A stretch of DNA of 64,000 nt from an uncultured Emergencia sp. (GCA_937997955.1 CALLDR010000202.1:12911-76910); one strand, 5' to 3'. Counted from the first letter of the stretch, positions 26,945-36,316 are shown. Notes: generated by a model from the sequence alone, not told the origin. A program made the numbers and translations.

Positions 26945-28708
26945 TCACTGCCGCAGCCTCCATCCGATGGCCGCTTCTCTCTGTCTCCAGAACCTGCGGT
27001 AGATGCCATCTTCCTGTATCAGCTTGCTGTGGGTTCCCAGCTGTACGATCCGCCCTCCATCTACGACCGCGATCTGCTCCGCGTCCCGCACGGTGGTCAG
27101 ACGATGGGCGATGGAGATCAGCGTCTTTTCCCTGGTCAGCTCTTTGATGGCCGCCAGCAGCTGATGCTCGTTTTCCGGGTCTACGCTGGAAGTAGCCTCG
27201 TCCAGTATGACGATAGGCGCGTCTTTTAGGATAGCCCTGGCGATGGAAATCCTCTGCTTTTCTCCGCCGGACAGGGTGGAGCCGCCCTCCCCTACCACAG
27301 TGGCATAGCCCTCCGGCAGAGCTGAGATGAAATCGTGGCACTGGGCGCGCCGGGCCGCCTCCACGATCTCCTCGTGGGTCGCGTCAGGATTTCCAAACCG
27401 GATATTGTTCTCAATGGTATCGTTGAAGAGATAGACGTTCTGGAAGACCATGCTGATGTATCCCATCAAGCTGTCTGCTGTGTAATCCTTCACGTCCAGA
27501 CCTCCGATCAGGACCTGTCCCTCCTGCACGTCCCAGAATCTGGCGATCAGATTGCACAGGGTAGTCTTGCCTGAGCCGGACGGTCCTACGATGGCGCAGG
27601 TCGTCCCCTGCGGCACCCGCAGAGACACGTCGTCGATGATTTTCCTGCCGCCGGTTCCCGCTTCCCCGTCCTTTCCCGCCGCGTCATAGGAAAAGGTCAC
27701 GTGCTTCAGCTCGATATCAAAGTTTTTCGGAGCCATGGCCTGTCTGCTGGTATCCATCTCCGGCATATCCGTGACAGCTTCCAGCCGGTTCAGCTCCGTG
27801 ATGATCTTTCTGGCCAGAAAAGCGCCGTCCCCCATCTGCTCCATCTCAGAATAGACGATGAAGGAGCAGACGATAAACATCAGGCAGTAGGACAGCGACA
27901 GCTCACCATCTAGAAACATGGCCGCCGCCGTGAACATCATGACACAGCCGGTCACCTTGTAGACAGCCTGGTAGACCTTCAGAAGGGGCAGAGACGCGTA
28001 CTCCTGGTCCAGGTCTGCCTGCCGCTTTTGTTCAAAGGCCTCATAGACGGCGTTTTCGCTGCCGCCGCCCTGCGAAAACGCCCGGAGCACCGAGATCCCC
28101 CGTATGTATTCCAGAGCCTGGATGGTCATATTTTCCTGGGCCGCCAGCACCTTCGGCGTATGCTTTGCCGCCGCCTTCTGGATCACGTGGAGCACCGCCA
28201 TGCCGGCGCACAGGCCCACAAGGGTGATCAGGGCGAAGACCGGCGCGAAGAACAGGAAGTAGACCATCATGACCAGAGTCATCAGCACGCCGCCGGTCAG
28301 ATCTGTCACCGCCAGCATGGAGTACTGCTCCAGTTCCGTCACCGTGGACGTCAGCACCGTCTGGATACTCCCCAGCTTCTGTTCGGAGAAATACCCCATG
28401 GGCGCTTTCCGCATCCGCTCCCCGATCTGCAGTCTGTAATCCCGGAACATATCAAAGCCCTTTGCGCTCATGGAGATGTCCATGAGCCACTGAAACAGGA
28501 AACGCCCCGCCACGCTGACGACGAGAACGCCAAGGGCTTTCCAGATCACGGAGAAAGTCAGGTGATCCAGATTTTCCACTACGATATAGATAGCGAAGAT
28601 CATCAGACCCATGGAAACCGTCTTTAAAAAGTTCAGGAAAATACCCAAGATGATCTTCGTCCTATGCCGTCCCGACAGTTCCAAAATCCGCCTCAACATA
28701 TTCAGCAT
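26945..28708 (-). CDS. ABC half-transporter, membrane plus ATPase domains (second of pair)
   Basis: Fused permease-ATPase of 587 aa. Six membrane spans in residues 1-300 are followed by the nucleotide-binding domain with Walker A GPSGSGKTTL, Q-loop, signature LSGGEKQRIS and Walker B IVILDEATSSVD. Its start overlaps the end of the upstream paralogue by 7 nt, so the two are co-translated and probably form a heterodimeric type IV transporter. Substrate unknown; multidrug/lipid export or siderophore handling are both possible for TetR-linked pairs of this type. Confidence 0.9.
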   Translation of the reverse strand: MLNMLRRILELSGRHRTKIILGIFLNFLKTVSMGLMIFAIYIVVENLDHLTFSVIWKALGVLVVSVAGRFLFQWLMDISMSAKGFDMFRDYRLQIGERMRKAPMGYFSEQKLGSIQTVLTSTVTELEQYSMLAVTDLTGGVLMTLVMMVYFLFFAPVFALITLVGLCAGMAVLHVIQKAAAKHTPKVLAAQENMTIQALEYIRGISVLRAFSQGGGSENAVYEAFEQKRQADLDQEYASLPLLKVYQAVYKVTGCVMMFTAAAMFLDGELSLSYCLMFIVCSFIVYSEMEQMGDGAFLARKIITELNRLEAVTDMPEMDTSRQAMAPKNFDIELKHVTFSYDAAGKDGEAGTGGRKIIDDVSLRVPQGTTCAIVGPSGSGKTTLCNLIARFWDVQEGQVLIGGLDVKDYTADSLMGYISMVFQNVYLFNDTIENNIRFGNPDATHEEIVEAARRAQCHDFISALPEGYATVVGEGGSTLSGGEKQRISIARAILKDAPIVILDEATSSVDPENEHQLLAAIKELTREKTLISIAHRLTTVRDAEQIAVVDGGRIVQLGTHSKLIQEDGIYRRFWRQREAAIGWRLRQ

Positions 28709-30468
28709 ACACCTTCACTCCCTTCTCCTGTACGATCCGCCGCGCCGACGTGCTGCTCCCACATCCTCCGATACAGCGGGCAATCCCGCAGCAGCTGCTC
28801 CTGGGTGCCGCTGGCGGCGATCCTTCCCTGATCCACGACCAAAATCTGATGGGCGTTCTGAATGGTGGCCAGCCGGTGGGCTACGACGACCAGCGTCTTT
28901 CCCTGTACCAGCCTGCTGACCGCTTCCTGAATCTGCGCTTCACTCTCTGGATCAGCAAAGGCTGTAGCCTCATCTAAAATAACCATGGACGCGCCCTTCA
29001 AAATGGCCCTGGCGATGGTAATCCTCTGCCGTTCTCCGCCGGACAGCCGGTCGCCCGCGTCTCCCGCCGGCGTGTCGTAGCCCTGAGGAAGCTGCAGGAT
29101 AAAGTCGTGGCAATTGGCGGCTTTCGCGGCAGCCTCTACCTCCTCGTCTGTCGCTTTTGGCTTTCCCATGCGGATATTCTCCGCGATGGACTTGTCGAAG
29201 AGAAAATTATCCTGAGCCACGTAGCTGATCTCTCCCATCATCTGATCAAAGGGGATCTGGCGGATATCCCTGCCGCCGTAATAGACGGTTCCTCCATCGG
29301 CGTCCCAAAAACCCGCCATCAGCTTGGCGATAGTGGATTTTCCCGAGCCGGACGGGCCTACGATGGCCGTCATGGTCCCCGGTTTCGTTTCAAAGCTGAT
29401 GCCGTGCAGCACCTCCTTTGATCCGTTATAGGAAAAATGTACGTCGTCGAAAACGTACGCGCTGCCGTCAAGCTCCGCCTCCTCCGACGGCCGCTCCTGC
29501 TCCGGCGTATCCAGAAACTCCCGGATCGGCTTCAGATTGGCCGCGATGGTGGTCAGCTGCTCACTGCCGAAGGCGAGCTTCATCAAGGGCCCGATAAATC
29601 CGATGGGTATGACGATGCAGGCCACGAAAATCGGCAGGCTGATCTTCCCGTTCATCAAAAGCCATGCGCCAACCGGCAGACTTCCCAGAAAGGTAGACGG
29701 AATGATGGCCTTGACCGCCGCCATCCAGAACCAGCACTGCCGCCACCAATCCAGCGTACTGTCGTGAAAAAAGTTGACCGCGTCAGAAAACTTGCCGAAG
29801 GACGCTCCCGTCCTGCCAAAGGCTTTGATAACCTGAATACCGCCGACGTATTCCACCAAGGCTCCGTTCATCTCGTTGCCCGCCCGCAGATACGTGGCCA
29901 TTTTCTCTCCATAGCCCTGCATCATGCCGATGATAAAGGGAATGGACAGAGGCAGGGTGATCAGGGAAGCCAGCCCCATGCGCCAGTCCAGCACGAAGAT
30001 CAAAAGGATACAGGCCAGCGGCGCGGCAATCTGGGAAGGGGCCTCCGGCACCACGTGGGCGATGGAATCCTCCAGCTTCCCCACGTTGTCTACCATCAGG
30101 GTCTTGTGGACGCCGGAAGGTGTCTCCAGCATGACGCCCAGGGGAACCCGCTGCATTTTATCGGCGACAGCTCTCCGCATGTTCTTCAGTATGGTAAAGG
30201 CGATGCTGTGGCTTCTGGCCGACGACAGAGTGCAGAGCACCGCACGCAGCACGATGCCAAGGGCTGCGCCTCCCGACCACAGCAGGGCCTGTTTCATGCT
30301 GGCCGTTCCCGCGTAAATCCCGTTGGCGAGAGCCGCCGCTGCCAGAAACGGCAGCATCCCGAAGCACTCCCCAACGATAGCCAGAAAGACAGCGAGGGGC
30401 ATCTTCCCCTTGGCCTCACCGGCAAAGCTGAACAGAACCCTGATCGGATTCTCTCGTTTTTCCTTCAT
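28702..30468 (-). CDS. ABC half-transporter, membrane plus ATPase domains (first of pair)
   Basis: Partner of the downstream gene, 588 aa from the chosen start. Membrane domain with EYVGGIQVIKAFGRT, the coupling region typical of exporters; Walker A GPSGSGKSTI, signature LSGGERQRIT, Walker B MVILDEATAFAD, with catalytic Glu present. I use the ATG at 30468 (MKEKRENPIRVLFSF) because AGGAGG lies six bases before it. The open frame extends 42 codons further up through purine-rich repeats (30563-30656) that look like leader rather than protein. It lies downstream of a TetR gene on the same strand. Confidence 0.9.
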   Translation of the reverse strand: MKEKRENPIRVLFSFAGEAKGKMPLAVFLAIVGECFGMLPFLAAAALANGIYAGTASMKQALLWSGGAALGIVLRAVLCTLSSARSHSIAFTILKNMRRAVADKMQRVPLGVMLETPSGVHKTLMVDNVGKLEDSIAHVVPEAPSQIAAPLACILLIFVLDWRMGLASLITLPLSIPFIIGMMQGYGEKMATYLRAGNEMNGALVEYVGGIQVIKAFGRTGASFGKFSDAVNFFHDSTLDWWRQCWFWMAAVKAIIPSTFLGSLPVGAWLLMNGKISLPIFVACIVIPIGFIGPLMKLAFGSEQLTTIAANLKPIREFLDTPEQERPSEEAELDGSAYVFDDVHFSYNGSKEVLHGISFETKPGTMTAIVGPSGSGKSTIAKLMAGFWDADGGTVYYGGRDIRQIPFDQMMGEISYVAQDNFLFDKSIAENIRMGKPKATDEEVEAAAKAANCHDFILQLPQGYDTPAGDAGDRLSGGERQRITIARAILKGASMVILDEATAFADPESEAQIQEAVSRLVQGKTLVVVAHRLATIQNAHQILVVDQGRIAASGTQEQLLRDCPLYRRMWEQHVGAADRTGEGSEGVC

Positions 30469-30562
30469 TTCATTCCTCCTCTTCTCTTCCTTGTTTCTCT
30501 TCTTCATGTCTCGCTCTCTCATTTTCGCGCCCTCATTCTTCTCCATCACACTTCTGCCTTTT

Positions 30563-30656
30563 GCCTTTTGTTCCGCCTTGCTTCTTCGCCGCATTTCTCT
30601 TTTCGCCTTTTGTTCCCCCTTGCTTCTTCACGATTCTCTTCTTTGCCTTTTGTTCC
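30563..30656 (-). repeat. Three spaced copies of GGAACAAAAGGC in the ABC operon leader
   Basis: The 12-mer GGAACAAAAGGC (minus strand) occurs exactly at 30605, 30645 and 30563 (plus-strand left ends), with periods of 42 and 40 bp, and the flanking purine-rich sequence is also similar. It lies between the tetR stop and the ABC start. Confidence 0.7.
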
Positions 30657-30692
30657 ACCCCGTTCTTCTTCGAGTACCGCTTCTTTAGAGCG

Positions 30693-30710
30693 GGTTAGTT
30701 TAGCCTAACC
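30693..30710. promoter_or_regulatory. GGTTAG-N6-CTAACC inverted repeat before the ABC genes
   Basis: The arms contain the same GTTAG/CTAAC half-sites as the predicted TetR operator at 31481-31508 but with 6 bp instead of 0 between them. It is a possible second operator. A hairpin TAGGGCTG-cta-CAGCCCTA (30725-30743) with the tetR stop in its loop adjoins it and may be a partial terminator. Confidence 0.4.
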
Positions 30711-30732
30711 ACACTCCCAGAAAATAGGGCTG

Positions 30733-31347
30733 CTACAGCCCTAAGACAGCCCTCCATCCGGAACAGAAAAAATCCTGAAAGGTCTTCATATAGTGCACCG
30801 CGTCCTCCATGGGAAAATCGTGAACGACCACCTCAAAGAGAGCCGTCACATAAGCGCTCATCAGCAGATGCATCTCTTCCTCCCGCATCTCCTTCACCTC
30901 GATGCCCTTTTTCTTGGCAGCCTCCATAAAGGCGATGGTCTCCCGCTGTTCCAGCAGAACCAGCTGATGGAGATAATCGGCATAGCGTGTTCCCTCGGAA
31001 CGGCAGATCAGCAGCTTAAACGCGTCAAAATTAGGATAGACCACATTGACGATCAGCCCGGTATCCGCTCCGCTCTCCCACATCTGATCCAGATCATTCC
31101 GCTCCAGCATCTCATAGTCGAAGTCCTTATGTGCCTGATACCACTCCTCCACCGCCGTCAGCGCCGGCTCCACCAGAGCCGTAAACAGTGCCTCCTTGTC
31201 AGCGAAGTGTCGATAGAGGCCGGCGGCGCTCATACCCACCTTTCCCGCGATGCTCCGCATGGAAGCCTGTTCAAAACCCTTTTCCAGAAATTCTTCCCTG
31301 GCCGCGGGCAGAATCCTCTCATATGTTTCCGTTTTACTCTTTGGCAT
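30733..31347 (-). CDS. TetR/AcrR-family regulator of the ABC transporter pair
   Basis: 204 aa. N-terminal TetR helix-turn-helix at residues 10-55 (ILPAAREEFLEKGFEQASMRSIAGKVGMSAAGLYRHFADKEALF); the C-terminal ligand domain is divergent, with VVHDFPMEDAVHYMKTF near the end. It is followed on the same strand by the two ABC half-transporter genes. Its promoter has a palindrome directly behind the -10 box, so autorepression plus repression of the exporter until a ligand binds is the expected mode. Confidence 0.9.
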   Translation of the reverse strand: MPKSKTETYERILPAAREEFLEKGFEQASMRSIAGKVGMSAAGLYRHFADKEALFTALVEPALTAVEEWYQAHKDFDYEMLERNDLDQMWESGADTGLIVNVVYPNFDAFKLLICRSEGTRYADYLHQLVLLEQRETIAFMEAAKKKGIEVKEMREEEMHLLMSAYVTALFEVVVHDFPMEDAVHYMKTFQDFFCSGWRAVLGL

Positions 31348-31405
31348 ACTTCCTCCTCTTTACGCACGATGTCGGCTGTCCGCATCAACTGGCGATATTG
31401 GCAAA

Positions 31406-31448
31406 TGATATCAGCGAGCGGCGTTTGCAATTGATATCAGCGAGCGGC
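31406..31448. repeat. 17-bp direct repeat upstream of the TetR gene
   Basis: TGATATCAGCGAGCGGC occurs exactly at 31406-31422 and 31432-31448, followed by a partial third copy (CATCAGCGAATGGCG from 31450). It lies between the TetR operator and the start codon, so it is transcribed leader. Confidence 0.8.
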
Positions 31449-31480
31449 ATCAGCGAATGGCGTGAGTAAACGTTATGAGT

Positions 31481-31537
31481 AAACACCGTTAGCTAACATC
31501 GTTTACATTATACAATGCGATTTACATCACGTCAAGG
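31481..31537 (-). promoter_or_regulatory. Promoter and palindromic operator of the TetR/ABC operon
   Basis: On the minus strand TTGACG (31537-31532) and TATAAT (31514-31509) are 17 bp apart. Directly downstream lies GTAAAC-N3-GTTAGCTAAC-N3-GTTTAC (31481-31508), a 28-bp two-part palindrome that would cover the transcription start. This is the standard layout of a TetR autorepressor. Confidence 0.7.
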
Positions 31538-31920
31538 GTTATTTCCATCAAAGCGAGGCCGCCGGGGGTTCATTCGGGCAGGCAGCGACACAGCAGTTCC
31601 ATCAAAGTTGGGCTAAATCCCCTGATTTTCTGCAAAAAGCCTAACCCCAGGCTGCGGCAGTGGCTGTGGGGGCTGTGGCAGTAATTGCGGCAGTGGCTGT
31701 TGTGGTGCAGCTGAACCACATAAGAACCATCGACCAAATCGGGCTTATGAACTTGCGTTGCAATAGAAACCGGCTTCCTGCTTGGCTCTGCTTAAATATG
31801 CTCGTCCCATCTTTAAAACAAAAGGCGGAACCTCTGCTTCCGTTTCGGTTTCAAGGGCACGCCCTGATTTCGGGCGATGGTTTTTCAATCGTATCCGATG
31901 ATGTTCTCAGGTATGATATA
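31538..31920. other. Gene-free region between TetR promoter and BspA-like gene
   Basis: About 380 bp with no supported gene. It holds a Gly/Ala-coding-like low-complexity stretch of GGCAGTGGCTGT words (31650-31700), and a hairpin GGCGGAA-N6-TTCCG near 31825. Confidence 0.4.
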
Positions 31921-31966
31921 GAAAAAAGCCACCGCATCAGAATTTTCTCTGACCGCGATGGCTTTC
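31921..31966 (-). terminator. Terminator of the BspA-like gene
   Basis: On the minus strand AAAGCCATCGCGGTCAG pairs with CTGATGCGGTGGCTTT with two interruptions, loop 8 nt, then TTTTTTC, three bases after the stop codon. Confidence 0.8.
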
Positions 31967-31969
31967 GCA

Positions 31970-34180
31970 CTATTTAGCAGTTCTCCAGGCTTTCAAGGAA
32001 TATTCAGTATAAATCTTCTTTCTATCGATCACCTTGTAACCGCGAACTTTATAATAGTATTTATTGCCTTTTTTGACAGCGGTATTGAAATACCGTTCCT
32101 TTGTCGTCTTGAAAATCGGAGTCTTTCCGTAGCCGCTGTTCCTCTTCAAGGACCGGTATACCTCATAACCGTCAAAATCCAGTTCGCTGCCGTCTTTGTT
32201 GAACCAGTAAACCTTGATGGATTTCTTTCCGCTCGGCGCTGTGGCGTACATACTGCGCGCGACCAGTCTGGTATTCTTCACAGCCTCGATCAAAGCGGCG
32301 TTGTCATCAGGCGCTTCCATCTTCCTCGCGGTGACAACCACCTTATCACCGGTCTTCAGTCCGGTCAGAGTGGTGACAGCTCCCTTCGACACGCCGTTGA
32401 CCGTTACGTCTGCCAGTTCATAGCCGTCGTCAACGGTGATAGTCGCAATCGTGCCGGTGCTGTTCAGCGTGACAGTTGCGCCTTCTGAAGCTTCAATCGT
32501 CGGTTTCTGTGGACTGGAGACAGATGGGAAGGAACTGTTGGAGCCGCTTGTAACGTCAACCACACAGGAAACGGTCTTCAATACGATGTCCCCTATTTTT
32601 GCTGTAACGGTAATTGTTGCACTGCCTTGAGCGACACCTGTAACAACACCATTTTCAACCTTCGCAACGTTTGCATCACTGGTCGACCATTCGAGCGCAA
32701 CAGCTTCTGGTATATCTGCTAACGACAAGTTAAGCGAAGCTCCAATATTCACGCGGCTTGTCTGCGGAAGTTCTAGTCCAGCAACCTGACTGCTGTCAGA
32801 ATCAAGTTTAGCAATACCAGAAAAGGCCCCCTCTCCAACTGTCTTTACCGTAGATGGAATTGTAACGGAGGTCACATTGGAACAGCCCGCAAAGGCGCGT
32901 TCGCCTATTTCCGTCACGCCTTCCGGAATGACCAGACTCGTCAATCCTGTATTGCCTACAAAAGCTTCAGTTCCAATTTTCTCCAGGGTTGTTGGGAAGG
33001 TAATAGATTTCAAAGTATCATCGGTGGTGCCTCCAGGGGATACTTTGAACGCGCTGTCTCCGATGTATTTGATACCTTTAGGCACGGTGACGTTTTCCTG
33101 GATTTCCAGGGTATTCATTAAGGTATCCTCGTCATAGAGGACGCCGTCCTGAATCTGGTATACACTTTCTTCTTTGAAGAATACATTTCCTTCACCGTCA
33201 TTTGCGGAGCTGTTATAATATGAATTGAATGTGCCCGGTTCGATCACTGTATTCGCAGGGACGGTAACACTAGGCAGGGAGGTGCAGTACGCAAAGGCAG
33301 AAGGACCGATATAGGTTACAGAATCCGGCACGTTCAGCTCTGTTAAACCACTGCACCGCGCAAAAGTAAATCTGCTTATCGTTTCCAGCTTGCTGTTCTC
33401 CGCAAAGGTCACATTCTGGAGTTTAGACCCGGAAAAGCTCTCGCCGTCCCATTCTCCATTACCGATCGCCGTCACCGACGCAGGAATCGTAATGGAGGTA
33501 ATAGCGCAGTTGCTAAAAGCACGAGGGCCAACAGTAGTAAACGCTTCGCTGTTGGAAGGCATGGTCACCGAAGTAACCTGAGTATTTTTAAACGCGCTAT
33601 CATCAATCCCTATGACAGTGTACGATTTATTTTCATACGTTACTTCCGCCGGAATTGTTTTGGCTCCCGTATAAGCATAACGATAAGATGTATTACCATA
33701 GCCGTTTTGTCCTCTTTCATAGTAAGGCGCCACCATGACTGTGTCGTTATCTTTAATCTCATAGGCCAGACCGCTCTGTTCATCGTAGAAATCATAAAAC
33801 TGCGTTTGCCATTCCCATTGGAATTCGTTAGGATCAGGTTTGGTGCTTCCACCATTTCCCGAATCCAATTCTTCTTTCTTCTCCTCAATTATTACTGACT
33901 TTTCATCGAAAGCTCCGAAAATCGCCAACTGTTCATCTGTAATGTTATCCCACGATGATTGTTCAAAAGTATCAAGCTGCGCAATGATTGGAGCATACCT
34001 ATCATTATAGAATGTCAGGAACTCCTCGTCCTCCATAGCTTCGATTTCTTCTGCTGTTGGAAATTTTGAAAGCTGTTGAAAGAATTCATCAAATGTCATA
34101 CTCTCCGCTGCCCACGCCATGCCCGGCATAAAGCACACGATCATCACTACGCACAGCAGCGATATTAAAATTTTTTTCAC
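31970..34180 (-). CDS. BspA-like leucine-rich-repeat surface protein with Ig-like domain
   Basis: Secreted protein of 736 aa. A Sec signal peptide (MKKILISLLCVVMIVCFMPGMAWA) is followed by an acidic helical segment to about 130. A block of LRR_5/BspA-type repeats runs from about 165 to 460 (units such as LTSLVIPEGVTEIGERAFAGCSNVTSVTIPSTV). Next comes a Big_2-like Ig domain (LEWSTSDANVAKVENGVVTGVAQGSATITVTAKIG), a short beta-rich domain (YELADVTVNGVSKGAVTTL) and a C-terminal fibronectin-like segment (GYEVYRSLKRNSGYGK). No LPxTG or SLH anchor is seen. Such proteins mediate adhesion in gut and oral bacteria; the ligand is unknown. Confidence 0.88.
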   Translation of the reverse strand: MKKILISLLCVVMIVCFMPGMAWAAESMTFDEFFQQLSKFPTAEEIEAMEDEEFLTFYNDRYAPIIAQLDTFEQSSWDNITDEQLAIFGAFDEKSVIIEEKKEELDSGNGGSTKPDPNEFQWEWQTQFYDFYDEQSGLAYEIKDNDTVMVAPYYERGQNGYGNTSYRYAYTGAKTIPAEVTYENKSYTVIGIDDSAFKNTQVTSVTMPSNSEAFTTVGPRAFSNCAITSITIPASVTAIGNGEWDGESFSGSKLQNVTFAENSKLETISRFTFARCSGLTELNVPDSVTYIGPSAFAYCTSLPSVTVPANTVIEPGTFNSYYNSSANDGEGNVFFKEESVYQIQDGVLYDEDTLMNTLEIQENVTVPKGIKYIGDSAFKVSPGGTTDDTLKSITFPTTLEKIGTEAFVGNTGLTSLVIPEGVTEIGERAFAGCSNVTSVTIPSTVKTVGEGAFSGIAKLDSDSSQVAGLELPQTSRVNIGASLNLSLADIPEAVALEWSTSDANVAKVENGVVTGVAQGSATITVTAKIGDIVLKTVSCVVDVTSGSNSSFPSVSSPQKPTIEASEGATVTLNSTGTIATITVDDGYELADVTVNGVSKGAVTTLTGLKTGDKVVVTARKMEAPDDNAALIEAVKNTRLVARSMYATAPSGKKSIKVYWFNKDGSELDFDGYEVYRSLKRNSGYGKTPIFKTTKERYFNTAVKKGNKYYYKVRGYKVIDRKKIYTEYSLKAWRTAK

Positions 34181-34536
34181 GTTCTTTTATCTCCTTTCGT
34201 AATTATAATAGGTCCCCTTGTTGAACGCTAAATTAGACTTTTTCGTTCGGATATATTATAATAAAAAGGGACATATCCCCTATGCCACTTATCCGCTGTT
34301 AACGTTGAAATTCAGCACTTTCTTAGTTTACAATCGCCTATGATTTCTGGTAATTATTACCTGAAATCCTGTGAACGAAAAAGTCTACTTTTTCCTTCAC
34401 ATTCCCCAAGTTCTCCGCATAAAAGCATCGCGCCATCTCCGCAAATTCCCGCAAATTAAAAATTCGGACCGATTGCCGGAATTTGCACATAAAAATAAAC
34501 TTGTCTATAATGAGCTCGCCCTTAACACCACAACAA
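34181..34536. other. Gene-free leader/promoter region of the BspA-like gene
   Basis: AT-rich, with a minus-strand TATAAT near 34257 but no clear -35 at 17 bp; a small palindrome GGGA-CATA-TCCC lies at about 34268-34279. Nothing coding was seen. Confidence 0.4.
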
Positions 34537-34576
34537 CAGAGCCCTGTTCCCGGCGTATCCGCCAGAAACAGGGCTC
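34537..34576 (-). terminator. Repeated hairpin behind hydrogenase operon 2
   Basis: GAGCCCTGTTCCCGGCG pairs with CGCC and AACAGGGCTC. It is nearly the same 40 bp as at 26845-26884, the few differences falling mainly in the loop and the outer stem. It lies 46 bp after the hydA2 stop. A T-rich tail is weak, so it could be a 3' stabilising hairpin. Confidence 0.5.
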
Positions 34577-34621
34577 TTCTGCAAACGGCTGACTGACAGC
34601 AGGTCAGTCCGCCGCTCCTAT

Positions 34622-36316
34622 CTATTTTTCATTATGCAGCAGCTTGTGTTCTTTTCCTTTCAGGATACCGTCGTACAGGCTCAGGGCCACCGGGTTCTGC
34701 CCGGAGGACTTGATCTGGGAACGGCTGTCGAAACGGTACAGACCGTTCTGCCGCGCCACCTTTGTCTCGTTTTCCAGGCCCAGGCCCACAGGCTGGCCGC
34801 CGCCGTTGACGCAGCCGTAGCGGCAGGTCATGACCTCTACGAAGTCGTAGTGAACCTCACCGGCTTCGATCTGGTCGAGCACCTTTGCAGCGTTGCCCAG
34901 TCCGTTGATCACCGCGATGCGCACCTCTCTTCCGTTGAGGTCCACGACGGCCTCTTTGACCGCGTCGTTGCCGCGGACGCCGGAAAATTTGATCTCGTCC
35001 ATATCGCTGGACTTGGTGCTGTTCTTCAGATAACGCAGCGCCGCTTCTGTCACGCCGCCGGTGGTTCCGAAAATAGCGCCGGCGCCGGAGGACATACCGA
35101 ACGGCATATCCAGCGCTTCCGGAGTGATATCGGCCAGGTCGATGCCGGCCATTTTGATCATATCCGCCATCTCAGTAGTGGTCAGAACATAGTCCACGTT
35201 CTGTTCGCCGTCGGTGTAGTGCTCCGGACGCAGGATCTCCGCCTTCTTCGCGGTGCAAGGCATGATGGAAACCACCACGGTCCGTCTGCCGTCCTTTTCC
35301 TTGTTCATTCTGGCTTCTTCCTTGATCAGAGCGCCGAACATCTGCTGCGGGCTGCGGCAGGTGGAAATATTCTTGGCGAACTGCGGATACCTGTCCTCGC
35401 AGAACTTGACCCACGCAGGACAGCAGGAGGTAAACAGAGGCAGGTTGTCTCCCGCTTCCAGCCTCTCTACCAGCTCGTTGGCCTCTTCGATGATGGTCAG
35501 GTCCGCGCCGAAATCGGTATCATAAACCTCTTCAAAGCCCATGTAGCGCATGGCTGCCACCAGATGCCCCAGGGCGTTGGTGCCCTTTTCCAGATCAAAA
35601 GAGTCGCCTATGGCCACGCGGACCGCCGGAGCGATCTGCGCTACGACGCGGACGTCTTTGTCCTCCAAAAGCTCCCATACCGGGTTGATATCCTGATTGA
35701 TGGTGATGGCGCCAGTCGGACATACCACGCGGCACTGTCCGCAGCCGACGCAGTTGGTATCGGCCAGATCCCGCTTAAACGGCGTCGTGATCATCATCTT
35801 TGAGCCTCTCCGCGCGAAACCGAGAACGCCTACGCCTTCGATCTCATGGCAGACCCGCACGCAGTCTCCGCAGAGAATGCATTTGTTCAGGTCTCTGACC
35901 ACACACGGAGATGTACGGTCCAGAGGGAACCGCTCTTTGTAGTTGTCAAATCTGACTTCCCGCACGCCCAGACGCTTGGACAGCTCCTGCAGGTTGCAGA
36001 TGCCGTTGGCCGGCGCGCAGGTGGTGCAGTCTCTGCAGTGGGCCGCCAGCAGCAGCTCTATGATCATCTTTCTGTGATGCTGCAGTCTGCGGGTGTTGGT
36101 GTAGATCACCATGCCGTCCCGCGGCCGTTCGGAACAGGACGCGAAGACCTTTCCCTTTTCATCTTCCACCACGCACAGGCGGCACGCGCCGAACGTTGAA
36201 AGCTCAGAATGATAGCAGAAGGTCGGCAAATCGATGCCCGCATTCCGGATGACCGCCAGGACGTTCTTCTCATCAGTAAATTCCACTTTTCTGTTGTTGA
36301 TTGTCATATATCCCAT
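34622..36316 (-). CDS. hydA: [FeFe] hydrogenase catalytic subunit, HydA of HydABC set 2
   Basis: 564 aa from the chosen start. Order of domains: [2Fe-2S] (GACRLC...CSERP), His-Cys site (HCRDCTTCAPANGIC), two [4Fe-4S] motifs (CILCGDCVRVC, CVGCGQCRVVCP), H-cluster domain with L1 TSCCPAW, L2 SIMPCTAKKAE and L3 EVMTCRYGCVNGGGQP, all canonical. Start at the ATG at 36316 with AGGAGG seven bases upstream; a longer start at 36334 overlaps the ribosome binding site. It follows hydB2 by 11 bp. It is clearly diverged from the set 1 HydA at 22456-24213, so the two operons are old paralogues, not a recent duplication. Confidence 0.93.
   Translation of the reverse strand: MGYMTINNRKVEFTDEKNVLAVIRNAGIDLPTFCYHSELSTFGACRLCVVEDEKGKVFASCSERPRDGMVIYTNTRRLQHHRKMIIELLLAAHCRDCTTCAPANGICNLQELSKRLGVREVRFDNYKERFPLDRTSPCVVRDLNKCILCGDCVRVCHEIEGVGVLGFARRGSKMMITTPFKRDLADTNCVGCGQCRVVCPTGAITINQDINPVWELLEDKDVRVVAQIAPAVRVAIGDSFDLEKGTNALGHLVAAMRYMGFEEVYDTDFGADLTIIEEANELVERLEAGDNLPLFTSCCPAWVKFCEDRYPQFAKNISTCRSPQQMFGALIKEEARMNKEKDGRRTVVVSIMPCTAKKAEILRPEHYTDGEQNVDYVLTTTEMADMIKMAGIDLADITPEALDMPFGMSSGAGAIFGTTGGVTEAALRYLKNSTKSSDMDEIKFSGVRGNDAVKEAVVDLNGREVRIAVINGLGNAAKVLDQIEAGEVHYDFVEVMTCRYGCVNGGGQPVGLGLENETKVARQNGLYRFDSRSQIKSSGQNPVALSLYDGILKGKEHKLLHNEK

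Noticed and set aside
31660..31977. A 105-codon plus-strand gene downstream of the TetR promoter
   Set aside because: No ribosome binding site, starts in a GGCAGTGGCTGT low-complexity tract and overlaps the terminator of the BspA-like gene.
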